Source: Corallochytrium limacisporum (lineage: Eukaryota > Opisthokonta). Taken from it: a DNA stretch of 64,000 nt. How positions within the stretch are numbered: the stretch's first letter is position 1; every line of letters starts with the position of its first letter. Where the stretch lies: assembly GCA_002811645.1 (NCBI GenBank), contig PDIP01000064.1:30521-94520 (forward strand), read 5' to 3'. The notes under the pieces are model-generated. The model did not search any database, had not been told where the DNA came from, and saw only the letters and a program-made list of their open reading frames with translations. Of this stretch, positions 44,701 through 53,091 are shown in pieces. The translations under genes were made by a program, and so were the position numbers.

Positions 44701-47444
44701 AGGAACAATTCTCCACATTGACGGATGAGATCCACGTTGACCTCGTCATAGTCATCAAAGTGCAAGTTCACAGAACTGCTTTCGATATAAGATACGACGT
44801 GATCAAGGAAATCCAGTGATCGATGAAAGCGCTCATCGCTGCAAGCAAAAATGAAGCAATCCTTATTGTTACGGTGTGGTGCCTGCAAGGAGTATTCCCA
44901 CCCCAGTTCCAGATGAACCAATGCAAGGACCGTTCGCAGAAAGCCATCTACATCCGACACTTTAACGTAGCTCTGCAATAAAATTCTGAGAAGTCTGGAC
45001 CTCTCTTCCTTGGACATCAGAATCGGGTCATCTTCTTCATCAGCAAAATCGCTGGCGTTCAAATAGGCAGCCGAATCGTTCACAACCAACCCATCCTCAG
45101 AGGCCTGTTCATCCTCTTCAGGCGGCAAAGACACAAGTTCTTTCCTTGTCTTGCCCAATAACACGGGTTCCAGAGCCTTGACCACATCCTCGTAAAGTCC
45201 TCTGCGGAACAATGTGTCCGTATCTACAACACTGGAGTGAACGTTAAGGGCATGACTCTTTCGCTTTAGCGCATCCAGTGTTACTTCTGTCATTGCCGGG
45301 ACATTTGCCAAAAGAATCCTTGTCTTTCTGTTGTAGTCTGCAATTCTCTGTCGCTTCTGACGTCTGGGAAATTGCTCCAAACATAACTCGTAGTACGTGG
45401 CAGCATTCTTGATGTCTTTGTGACGCTCAGCGACAATTGCCTGCATCAACAAGTATCGAATATACAGTTTGCGCACCGCCTGGTCCTTTGAGTCTGGATC
45501 CATCAACGACGAGTCACGCATCATTGCCTTGAAGATCACCCTGTCTAGCTTGTCCTTGAATGCCAGGTACAATCGCGGATTGTGCTCCTCATAATTCGAT
45601 GCGAGCTCTGTCATGTACAAGGATGCAGATGGGGATGTCTGGAATTCTGCATCACCGTTCTGTCGGTGCATGACAATATGGAACATGTCAAACAGCATGT
45701 AGTGAATCTCTTCGCTCCCAACGTTTTCTTCCGGATGTGCTACCAGAAATTCAAACATTTTTTGCACAATCTCAATCAATGGCCTACTGGTGCCATGCAA
45801 TACGTTACAGAACTCAATACAAGCCAGTTGAACGTTGTCATCTGAATCCTTCCCGGCATCAGTGGCGGCAGTTGTGTTCAGCACTTCATTTGCATCTGCA
45901 TCACGACGAGCATGTCGATCAGTGGCTTTGTCTCCACTGACAAAATCCAGACTTTGTCGTAACATTTCCTTCCATTGTTTATGGTTGATGCAGTCCAAAA
46001 TAGCTTGCTCGTACTCGTTTTCCGAAGCCTCCCTCCCCTTAGTGACCTTGTCAGGCTCTTCTATGTGACCAAGCTTGTGCCGGGAGCTGCTCTTTCGCAA
46101 CGAGGGTGTGTGGGGCACGTCATCACCGGCTTCTGCAGTCTCCTGCTCTTTCGCCTTTTCGGCACTTGCAATGTCAATTTGCATGTCTGCTGACTTTCCA
46201 CCCGGTCCAGGAGCGTGATTGGGAGTCTTGACCCCGGCTTCAGATGCGCTTGGATTCGGCACCTCTTGCACCTGCCCTTCGTCGATGGTTGAATTTAAAA
46301 TACCTGCGGCATCATTGGCAGCTAAGTTTACTCCAGTATCTTCTGGGACCTCGTTGTTCTCAACGGTCTTCTCAGAGATGAAACATTCTACGTTGTCCAA
46401 AATGCTCGGTTTGCTCTGCTTATCTTTCTTATCCTGCTCATCGTCCTTGAGAGTGGCTTTCATAAGGTCAAATATGGCCTTGATCACCACAGGCCACTTC
46501 TTTTCTTCTATGCGCAGAATGGATACCGATACCTTTTCAGAGCGTGGTACAATCGACGATGTCCCATGAAGATCACTCATTTTGGTCCACTGGTACCGAA
46601 CATTCAAAATTTGGTCAATGAGGTTCTGATCTGTCAACGGCATACTCATCAGATGCTCGTACCGACCAATGAAACCCGGAACATTCTGCATCATACCCAA
46701 TAAAGAAGGGTCTGATTGCATAGCCATGATAATGAGAGGACCAAGCTCTCCGTTGTACGAGTACCTAGCGTGTCCCTGTGTAGCCATTTCTATATACACA
46801 TCCCGGAAAAGTAACATGCAGTCTTGGAATGCCCCAATGCTGAATAAGAGGCGGATCAGTTTCTTGCGAGCTAACATGAAGCTTGGGTTAACGACAAGAC
46901 TCTGTTCCAAGGCATAGCGACTGGCAGAGACATTGCCAATCTCGTAGGCACTGAATCCCGCCCTATACCAAACAACACAGTCTGTCCGATCCACAGCAAC
47001 TGCATTCCAATAATGTTTCAGAGCACGCCTATATTTCGCCATACCGAAATAGACATCGGCAAGGTTCTTGTTTCCTAGGTACCTCAGGAACAGCGGAATG
47101 TTGCGAACGAGTGGAATTGACCGCTCTTCTTGAGCCCGGCGCACGATAGGATTGCGCAACATCTTCTTATATTTCTTGATAGCTTTCGATGCTTTACCTT
47201 TTCCATGCGCATTGAGAGCGGATTGATAGGCCGCTATGGCCTCAGCCTCAAGCGCTTCCCTCGTTTTGCCATGCTTCTGCCGTTTCCGAGGATGGGCGTC
47301 TTCACCCTCCGAATCCTCTCCACCCTCTGAGTCTTCAATATCACTGAAGTGTTCATCTTCACTCAAAACTTCCTCTTCCTCTTCAAAGAATTCTTCCTGC
47401 GGTTCTGCCCGTTTCTCCTCATTGATCGCTGCAAACCCAAACAT
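41772..47444 (-). CDS. CABIN1: CABIN1/Hir3-like subunit of the HIRA histone chaperone complex
   Basis: 1890 aa in one exon, ATG to TAA. CABIN1 (yeast Hir3) is the TPR scaffold of the HIRA complex that deposits histone H3.3-H4 outside replication. After an acidic start (about 15-50) comes an EAEAIAAY helix, then TPR units (about 65-235) whose order matches CABIN1: NKNLADVYFGMAKYRRALKHYWNAVAVD is followed by a TDCVVWYRAGFSAYEIG unit. The C-terminal region keeps YFKARYRLAMIYAS and the DIDRPGS signature near 1710-1730. A highly charged stretch around 955-1010 consists of repeated Lys-Asp dipeptides then Glu/Asp, followed by Ala/Glu/Arg helices. These parts are lineage-specific. I first considered Ctr9 because of the TPRs, but the C-terminal DIDRPGS region and TPR spacing fit CABIN1. 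Human CABIN1 is about 2220 aa and yeast Hir3 about 1650. Confidence 0.82.
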   Translation of the reverse strand: MFGFAAINEEKRAEPQEEFFEEEEEVLSEDEHFSDIEDSEGGEDSEGEDAHPRKRQKHGKTREALEAEAIAAYQSALNAHGKGKASKAIKKYKKMLRNPIVRRAQEERSIPLVRNIPLFLRYLGNKNLADVYFGMAKYRRALKHYWNAVAVDRTDCVVWYRAGFSAYEIGNVSASRYALEQSLVVNPSFMLARKKLIRLLFSIGAFQDCMLLFRDVYIEMATQGHARYSYNGELGPLIIMAMQSDPSLLGMMQNVPGFIGRYEHLMSMPLTDQNLIDQILNVRYQWTKMSDLHGTSSIVPRSEKVSVSILRIEEKKWPVVIKAIFDLMKATLKDDEQDKKDKQSKPSILDNVECFISEKTVENNEVPEDTGVNLAANDAAGILNSTIDEGQVQEVPNPSASEAGVKTPNHAPGPGGKSADMQIDIASAEKAKEQETAEAGDDVPHTPSLRKSSSRHKLGHIEEPDKVTKGREASENEYEQAILDCINHKQWKEMLRQSLDFVSGDKATDRHARRDADANEVLNTTAATDAGKDSDDNVQLACIEFCNVLHGTSRPLIEIVQKMFEFLVAHPEENVGSEEIHYMLFDMFHIVMHRQNGDAEFQTSPSASLYMTELASNYEEHNPRLYLAFKDKLDRVIFKAMMRDSSLMDPDSKDQAVRKLYIRYLLMQAIVAERHKDIKNAATYYELCLEQFPRRQKRQRIADYNRKTRILLANVPAMTEVTLDALKRKSHALNVHSSVVDTDTLFRRGLYEDVVKALEPVLLGKTRKELVSLPPEEDEQASEDGLVVNDSAAYLNASDFADEEDDPILMSKEERSRLLRILLQSYVKVSDVDGFLRTVLALVHLELGWEYSLQAPHRNNKDCFIFACSDERFHRSLDFLDHVVSYIESSSVNLHFDDYDEVNVDLIRQCGELFLQLYIHCRRRIAALPKNFTVVASKLSETLDVTATCALRMLLQLSTIWRIDVKQPDQSEKTKDEDKDSDAEDKDKDVDKDKDKDVDKNKEEDEEDEDEEDEKEKKDSTAPQSHADTDESDSETPHVRRSRRQQKKHEEEDRKAREAAKAAEEKKRREEEAARVAAEEAVVQAIAMFLPEMDEESRAKSQQDENDDATISSVDALRLIGILHEDLAAHSVCKAKKLAFLKLSAFHLSKHDNINTDSDVLPRTIHQQTLWCLAGFKIQRQRNGRVNKEHHPGEVVEDLFKSRGCAMLVFRNIAPYIFDKIDRDQSVGFVIEDLLIDIAAHFIYLDAEPSISAKASLKGQFLSKLEEKVEGIRGYLLGQRNLSRTGDVFETIPQEVMKVFPKDVVSQFYFVYGFCKMAWSTNESDRVKKKTPSAKTPGNTHNEAHRMLDRHRFDINQSLTDSNLQLLRDLALNPERLTTWHAVSLTHYTSWETAMNSTGYALSEPLLCRNAVIAGNSMNECFDLAKTQTEKGSDNKEALLLKCAYLLYCVERKQMIDKPKEIRLGGNPPSFVAFHFDESPILYAKKCLENLRDLECEKEIAREQPPVAKEATLYMLGKCTERLAKRGNMEEDLRKAVEYYTDCHKRMKHNSVCAIYRVISLAWKNVQRRVLTDEKAIEFMEMIPSAAFQRWEPAKGDEQKPSAKFHHMIIYLLQYLLKREKYYFKARYRLAMIYASSTSHGNVLLALEHMQMIFETKKKTKSKSRSGEKRFFQLWRQNRKEYDIDRPGSYLGYAPRYLLFYMELLYRLRYVKTARRVCELVVAEIDEKEMWEYMRASDVPAMKSKLLEQYIDMLLECLEDMESGQELKPKFLRKQDEEAKKLLQLRNDAKQASSGMDVDKAEDDDTTQAPLDEATQDADEPKVKPASKETKGQNRIVVSDESEYDYLNRHMSICLREAITWNTVLNAVDGKELEDALARAQKLAEKKKVK

Positions 47445-49341
47445 TGTTTCTCAATTCTAACGGCAAGAAAAGGCCGTATCCGTTCTGAAATTCTCTTACA
47501 TCACGGTCTGTCCGGGAATCCCTTAAGATTTCTTCGCCTGTCAACAGACTTTGAAATCATTACCGTCTCGATGCCTCCTATTGGTTACAGGAGCTTTCTA
47601 TGTTTTCAATACCAAGTGGAAACACTCCCGTGTCCGCATCAAAAAGCAGCTGCGATCAAAGTGCTCAGTGCGCAGCCACTCTCGTCCAGCGCAGTGACCG
47701 TGACAGGCGCGAAAAAACGAAAAACGGCAATACCAGACCTTCATTAATGATAAATTAGGGTTCAGCTATATACTTTCCCGCCCTCCGCGACCGACCGTGC
47801 CCGGGGGGACTGGCTTGCACGGCTCGGAGGGTATTGGTGCTGGAAATACAAAATTACTCAGAACGTGCAAAAACTGAACTGGAGGCCCTTCAGCCTCAGT
47901 TGGATCCAAACCTAATTCACGCTGTTGTTGTTTGGATCCGCAGAGTTCCGGTAGTGAACATACCGTTGCGTACACCTTGGTTGTCTCCTTCTCTCACAGA
48001 ACCCGCAGCGCCCTATTCCCATACTCTCTTCCCATTGGTAGTAAGACTTGCCAAAAACAGAAAATGTAGTTTCTATAGAAAACGTACCAACCTCGGCGAC
48101 TGATGATTTGGCGCCCCAGCCCCCCTCCCCAACCACCAAACCCTCCCTCACTATTCACCACCATGTTAACCCCCTCTCGGGTTTGAAATAATACCCACCT
48201 GCCCCTCTCCCTAACCAGACCTGTCACAAGGAACTACAGCAGATTCGCCTCAGTGAAGTATGTCTGTATTAACCAAAAATCTCCGCCGACCGTGTCCAGG
48301 TCGTACATTCCGAGTCGTGACTGTTGCTCTGACGGTTCCTGTTCAACCAGGGCTGCACGGTTGGTCGGTTTGTTTTGCTTTTTTTTTTTTTCGCATTCGA
48401 ACAGCTTTTGCTCATTTGAACGGTGCAATCTATGAACGCTCATAACTATTGTGTCGGTACATTCGTCAGTGTGGACAAATGGTTTCTGGTCTGTGGAAAA
48501 TGGTGTGTTCTTGTCAGTGGAACAATGTGCACCTCATATATTCACTATGCTAATTCGTCGCCATCGTGATCATTGCATGTGTCGGGAAATGTTGGGTTTT
48601 GTTCAGTCCCAGTGCCCCATGTAGCAATCACCGGCATTTTCTTTCCACCGCCGCCAGTATGTTGTCGGTGAGGAGAGTATGTTGCATCTCCTGCTCTCTG
48701 GCAACGTCGAGGGCACCATGTCGTAGTTGGCAGAGGAGACGAATGGCGTACCGCAGCAGTGGAGAAACAAGTGCCCGAAAATGTCGGCGGGTCATTCGTC
48801 GTAGGGCTTGCGTCTGCTTAACTGTTGGGCCAGCCTTTATTGCTCAGGCTTTCCTTGAGCGATCGTTCGATGGTGATCTGGTCGAACATATTGGAGGAAT
48901 TGGGCACACAATGCCCATGCGTACATTGGCTATAGGTCAAAGGGACCTACGTGCGAGTTGTGTCATTCGAATTCCGATTCAATGTTGGAGTGTGGCCGGT
49001 GCGATGTTTTCATTCTTTCTGAAAAAGCGAGCTCCCCGACTATGCGAGTTGGATTCGTTTTGGCCCCAACCACCTTACACACACGGATTGGCCGGAAATA
49101 TGAGTAGCCGAGCATGCCGCGAATAACAAGGGCACGGATTCACCATCTCTACAGTTTAGAGCAGAATGATCCTTCTCTGCACACTTGCGTGCATTGTATG
49201 TTCTGAATATATGCTGTATTAGTGTCCGTTATACCTGGCTATTTTGGGTGCGATAGGACGAAATCAAAATCCCTGACAAGTACATAATCCACATGGTAGG
49301 AAGAGCACGGTTCTCCGGTGCAACTCGAACTATTCAACGCC
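47445..49341. other. Spacer upstream of CABIN1 and the Cys-rich gene
   Basis: 1.9 kb between two divergent genes. The longest frame (48566-49126, plus strand) lacks an ATG start and has a composition unlike the neighbouring proteins, so I do not call it. 48100-48240 is C-rich. Promoters for both flanking genes are expected here. Confidence 0.5.
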
Positions 49342-50040
49342 ATGCCTAACAAAGAAGTTGAGGGAGCAGTTAATACATGGGACGTAAACCTGTGCGAGAC
49401 CTGCGTTAAGGTCCCTGCATATTGGTGTTGCTCGTTCTGGACGCCATGCTGTTTTGTGTGCCGTCAACGTATTCGAATTTTGGGTGGTCCAAACGTTTGG
49501 CGCGATAACTACGTCTGCTGTGGCGGTATCTGCGGTAACTGCTGCAAGGCGTGCGGTAATCTCGACAAGAAGTGCCCGGATGTCTGTCTATGCATCGAGA
49601 GCTTCTTCTGCTTCTGGTTCGCCACCAGCGGTAACCGGTTCCTCCTGCAGTCGACCTACAAGATCAGGAATACTCCTCTCGAAAACTGTCTGCTAATCTT
49701 TGCCTGCATTTGCTCCTGGGTCCGCTGCATTGCATCATTCTTCATTGATCTGCCGCAGGAACTCGAGTTCCTCATCGATATCCTGTACGCCATGCTGGCC
49801 AGCTGTATGTTGTCCCAGCAGGAGGCTGAGATTGATTTCCAGACTGGCACTGCAGGTGAGATCTATTGCTTCACGCCATACAAGAACCGTGTCCACGAGA
49901 GACAGCCTCAACCGCAGCCTGCTGCTGCTGGTCCACCCGGCTACCCCGGACCTCCCGGCGGTGCTCCTCCACCTGGCTACGGTGACCCTAATTCTCAGGG
50001 CGGCTACCCGCCCCAGGGCTACCCTGCGCCCAAGAATTGA
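49342..50040 (+). CDS. Cysteine-rich conserved protist protein with PPGY tail (232 aa)
   Basis: Starts at ATG in CAACGCCATGCC; the open frame extends 24 nt upstream without an ATG. Of 232 residues, 23 are Cys, nearly all within 18-176. They occur in pairs and clusters (C18xxC21, C29C30, C36C37xxC40, C59C60, C64xxC67C68xxC71, C78, C82xC84, C90). Two hydrophobic stretches lie at 84-104 and 114-135, and a third near 140-156, so the protein is probably membrane-associated. The C-terminal 45 residues are Gly/Pro/Tyr/Gln-rich (GYPGPPGG, PPGYG and GGYPPQGYP units), a common disordered tail type. The density of CC pairs recalls PLAC8-type proteins but the spacing is not theirs. I believe related sequences exist in other protists without a known function. 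Possible roles are metal binding or palmitoylated membrane attachment (inference). Confidence 0.8.
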   Translation: MPNKEVEGAVNTWDVNLCETCVKVPAYWCCSFWTPCCFVCRQRIRILGGPNVWRDNYVCCGGICGNCCKACGNLDKKCPDVCLCIESFFCFWFATSGNRFLLQSTYKIRNTPLENCLLIFACICSWVRCIASFFIDLPQELEFLIDILYAMLASCMLSQQEAEIDFQTGTAGEIYCFTPYKNRVHERQPQPQPAAAGPPGYPGPPGGAPPPGYGDPNSQGGYPPQGYPAPKN

Positions 50041-50245
50041 TGAAAGTGTGACAATGAAAAAGGTCAATTATAATTCATCGTCAACGTAGTGAGTATTCAT
50101 ACTGTTGTTTGGTCGGGAGCTGACGGGTTTTGACAAGTATATTGATAAGCAGTTTCCAGTTCCTGAGGCTTGAAACTACAATAACTTGTAAATACATGAT
50201 TCTGCAAAGGACAGCTACTATGTAATCTTCTTTAGTTTATTGTCA

Positions 50246-50809
50246 TTACGCTGCTCGCGGCCCTATACTGGGCATGGCGGATACCAAAGTCTTCAGGTCG
50301 TCTAAATGCGAACTGATGGCCTGCTCTACTATGGAAGCTGTGTACGACGAGACTGCGCTGGGCTGAGTGACACAGTGGACCAACACACTCTCCTGCTTGT
50401 TCTGTAAATAGAACAATGACGTAATCGTCCGATTGCCACGAATGTGTGCTGCTTGCATGGTTCTAGAATTGGATATTCCTGACATGAATCCTTCCAATGA
50501 CGTGTGCAGCAACCGAATAACTGGGGCGAAGTCCTCATCAGCCTCCAGTTCTGCATTCGTTTTGGTGGATCTGGCCACAATTTCTGGCTGGTCTCCTACA
50601 ATGACATATGCACTCTTCCTTCCCGGGGGATACGGTTCTAACAAGGCGTCCAGCGTCCTTTGTATCTGCTTTCTAACCGCTTTGGGGCCCTTCTTGCTCC
50701 GAGAGCACAGGCTTGGTGCCATGCTTTGGTACTGACTTACAAACGTCTGTGGTGAGAGCACTATGTCATAGGTCCTCTTCTCCCCAAAGAGCCTTTCGTC
50801 AATGTCCCT
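50246..50809 (-). CDS. Uncharacterised protein, 5' end uncertain
   Basis: The frame ends at 50246 and is open up to 50809. The first in-frame ATG is at 50722 (158 aa). However, the 29 codons before it read like protein (for example DERLFGEKRTYDIVLSPQTF) and are preceded by CTAG, a possible splice acceptor, so a 5' exon may be missing. No CTAAC branch site is obvious before that acceptor, which leaves this open. The protein is mixed alpha/beta: a basic helix after the ATG, a strand SAYVIVGDQPEIVAR, an acidic helix, a strand pair around GNRTITSLFYLQ and ESVLVHCVTQP, and a C-terminal helix. The pattern loosely resembles a longin or roadblock fold, but I cannot name a family. It converges on the Cys-rich gene 205 bp away. 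Confidence 0.55.
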   Translation of the reverse strand, partial: RDIDERLFGEKRTYDIVLSPQTFVSQYQSMAPSLCSRSKKGPKAVRKQIQRTLDALLEPYPPGRKSAYVIVGDQPEIVARSTKTNAELEADEDFAPVIRLLHTSLEGFMSGISNSRTMQAAHIRGNRTITSLFYLQNKQESVLVHCVTQPSAVSSYTASIVEQAISSHLDDLKTLVSAMPSIGPRAA

Positions 50810-51631
50810 CTAGGTATTTGCATAAACACATAGAATTAAAATGTCATCGATGGCCAATTTGAAATACTCTCACAGCCCTTCGCACGGAGTCATTTGGCCA
50901 CTGAGAAACGACGGTGTGTCAGTTGCGGGTGACTCTGCGGGGCCGTTCGGACGTCAGCCCCAATTGTTGCCGCCCCGGGGTGGGGGGGGGTTTCCCGCGC
51001 GCAGAATTTGACAGCAATCCGAGGGTGGCTGCTCATGTTGAGAGGGGAGCCCTCCCTTCCTTCCGCCCTCAGAAGAAACAGCGCCAGGCGGGACCGCGTG
51101 GCAGACAATTTTGTCAAAGTTTACAGGCCAATTGGCTTATTCCTTCATCAATGGGTAACTTTCTTTAGACGACAGACATAATGAATCTCCTTGGTATTTA
51201 GAGGGATGACAAAAATATGCGGCCATACCGGTTAGCATCGGAGAAGCATTCTCGAGCGTGGCGCTGGCGTTACGCAACGGGTTTGAAACAGTTTGCTTGT
51301 TAAAGAGTAGGTAACTGAATCCGATACGACGTGGTCAATGATACGGTGATGACTTCTATCCTTCAAAGTTCTATGAAGTCCACTTGAAGTTCTAAAGAGT
51401 CATTCTTCAGAATTTCGCCGGGCGCTTATACCTGATTCATATTTGTCATAGTTACACTGATGTGGTTGTTGACCCGAAACATACCCGGTTTCAAAATTTG
51501 TGAACTTAATTTACTGACTCTGGCTTATCTTTCTTGCTCTGTTATTGAAATTAGATGTAAATCGTGCGTGCTGACGGTCTTCCCGAAGTCTATGATTTGT
51601 AAGACGATCGGATCAGCCATTCTCGCCAACG
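50810..51631. other. Divergent upstream region, part of KIN17 leader
   Basis: About 0.8 kb between the uncharacterised minus-strand gene and the first KIN17 leader intron. Both promoters should lie here. The final part before 51632 is the likely first, non-coding KIN17 exon. A G-run occurs near 50980. Confidence 0.4.
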
Positions 51632-51890
51632 GTAAGTAATTGCATTACTCAAGTCCAGGAGGAGCTGGAAGGGATGATTCGATGATGAAAGAACTTTTTC
51701 TGTCAATCCACTGAAGAGGGCGCACTACCCACAATTAGCGCGTGCGGGCGTTCTTCACTGTTTATCCAAAAAGTGTATTCATACTGCCTGAAGTTTCATC
51801 CCTTTCTGGTCCTGTCCGGGTTCATTCTTCAAGGGATTTCTTGACCGCTAACATTATCTACATTCAGTCTTTTCCTTTTTTTCTTCTTAG
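51632..51890 (+). other. Intron 1 in the KIN17 5' leader
   Basis: GTAAGT donor at 51632, branch-like CGCTAAC ending at 51852, a long T/C tract and TTCTTCTTAG acceptor ending at 51890. The flanking leader exon 51891 to about 51961 has no ATG, so it is untranslated. Confidence 0.7.
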
Positions 51891-51961
51891 CTAGCCACAC
51901 GAACACTGGTCTTTACGAATTGGAGAGACATTCAGTTCGACACTAGTGTCAGTTCTAGTAG

Positions 51962-52191
51962 GTATTTCTGTTATACACCAGTGCTGGTTGGGCGTTTACT
52001 GCAGCTGATGAGTTTTTGTTGTCGCCCCAGTCTGAACTACACTGTTGAGTGACCTTGTCCATACAGCCAATTTACGGACAGACTGACCTCGTCCTACCAG
52101 CACTCTTTGAATCCTTAGTGTTCTACGCAAGAACTTGGGCTTACTAACCTCCAAGAACACATCAACATAGCTCTTTCTTTTTCCTATTCAG
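51962..52191 (+). other. Intron 2 in the KIN17 5' leader
   Basis: Yeast-like branch site TACTAAC at 52142-52148, then a pyrimidine tract and the acceptor CTATTCAG ending at 52191, 43 nt from the branch. The donor is either GTATTT at 51962 or GTAGGT at 51958, so the left edge is uncertain by 4 nt. Confidence 0.65.
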
Positions 52192-52215
52192 ATGCACTAC
52201 CTCTTGTCTCGGTGA
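52192..52215 (+). promoter_or_regulatory. Upstream ORF in the KIN17 leader
   Basis: Seven codons (ATG to TGA) that begin on the first base after the leader-intron acceptor and end 15 nt before the KIN17 ATG. If intron 2 is spliced as predicted, this uORF is the first ATG of the last leader exon and could lower translation of KIN17. Confidence 0.45.
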
Positions 52216-52230
52216 TCGTCAATTGACACA

Positions 52231-53019
52231 ATGGGGCGAGCAAACACCAACAGAAAGAAGCAGAGTCGCGGCCTGAAACAGGTACGCTTTTACTGTCAGA
52301 TCTGCGAGAAGCAATGCTCGGATGCAAATGGATACAAATGCCATTTGGCTAGCCCATCCCACAAACGGCAAATGGAGCTTGTTCAACTGAAACCTGAGCA
52401 ATACGCAGAAAGGTTCTCCAACCAGTTCCTCCAGGGATTTCTTGAGGTCTTAGAGGAAAACTTTGGAACAAAGCCTGTCGATGCAAACAAAGTGTATAAC
52501 CTATTCGTCAGTGACCCTGGTCATGTTCATATGAATGCGACGCAATGGAGCGGGCTTGGGCAATTTGTTCGCTGGCTCGGCAAACACGGGTATGCAACAT
52601 TGACCAAGACGGACGCATTCTATGATATTACCTATATTCCCAGCGGAGACCCTGAGGAGGAAGATGACACGTCTGGTCCAATGTCTCGAAATCACCAAGA
52701 ACAGGAACTTGCCAAAGACGCGAGCCGACAAGATCGACTGCTTGCGAAACAGATCAAGACTGGTTGGAAGAGGCAAACATCATCTAAAGTTGCTGGCAAC
52801 GATAGGGATGCAAAGGTGTCGTCACTTGAGAGGGCCCGTGCTTCGGATCCCTCAGCGGCAGAACAGAAGATTGCTATTACACTGGGATCTTCGGATGCTA
52901 CTACCAGTCGCAGTGCGGATGACAAGAAAGGCCAGAAGCGTCGCGCAGTCGCTCTTGGGGACAATGTTGACGCCACGGATGTCAATCCACACAAAAAGAA
53001 GCCAGTCTCTTTGGGATAA
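52231..53019 (+). CDS. KIN: KIN17-like DNA/RNA-binding zinc-finger protein, short form
   Basis: 262 aa, ATG to TAA. KIN17 is a nuclear protein in DNA replication, repair and the spliceosome. A C2H2-type finger uses Cys22, Cys25, His38 and His44 (FYCQICEKQC, then KCHLASPSHKRQ). A winged-helix-like Kin17 domain follows, with the family stretch HVHMNATQWSGLGQFVRWLGKHG near 98-120. After about 140 comes an acidic then basic polar helix region and a Lys-rich C-terminus. Human KIN17 (393 aa) ends in two SH3/KOW-like domains; these are absent here, as in the short yeast relative Rts2. The stop is followed by AT-rich sequence and a convergent gene 72 bp on, so no further exon is evident. Two leader introns and a uORF precede the gene. 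Confidence 0.9.
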   Translation: MGRANTNRKKQSRGLKQVRFYCQICEKQCSDANGYKCHLASPSHKRQMELVQLKPEQYAERFSNQFLQGFLEVLEENFGTKPVDANKVYNLFVSDPGHVHMNATQWSGLGQFVRWLGKHGYATLTKTDAFYDITYIPSGDPEEEDDTSGPMSRNHQEQELAKDASRQDRLLAKQIKTGWKRQTSSKVAGNDRDAKVSSLERARASDPSAAEQKIAITLGSSDATTSRSADDKKGQKRRAVALGDNVDATDVNPHKKKPVSLG

Positions 53020-53091
53020 GCAATGGGGCACATCAAATAAGGACACTGTACAGTCCACATTAAAGAATCAGAATCCACCATGTCTCTGGGT

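Noticed and set aside
41772-47444. Ctr9 (Paf1 complex) as identity of the large TPR gene
   Set aside because: TPR spacing and the C-terminal DIDRPGS region match CABIN1/Hir3 better.
48566-49126. Plus-strand open frame of 186 codons
   Set aside because: No ATG start, Arg/Cys-rich composition and no recognisable domain; not supportable.
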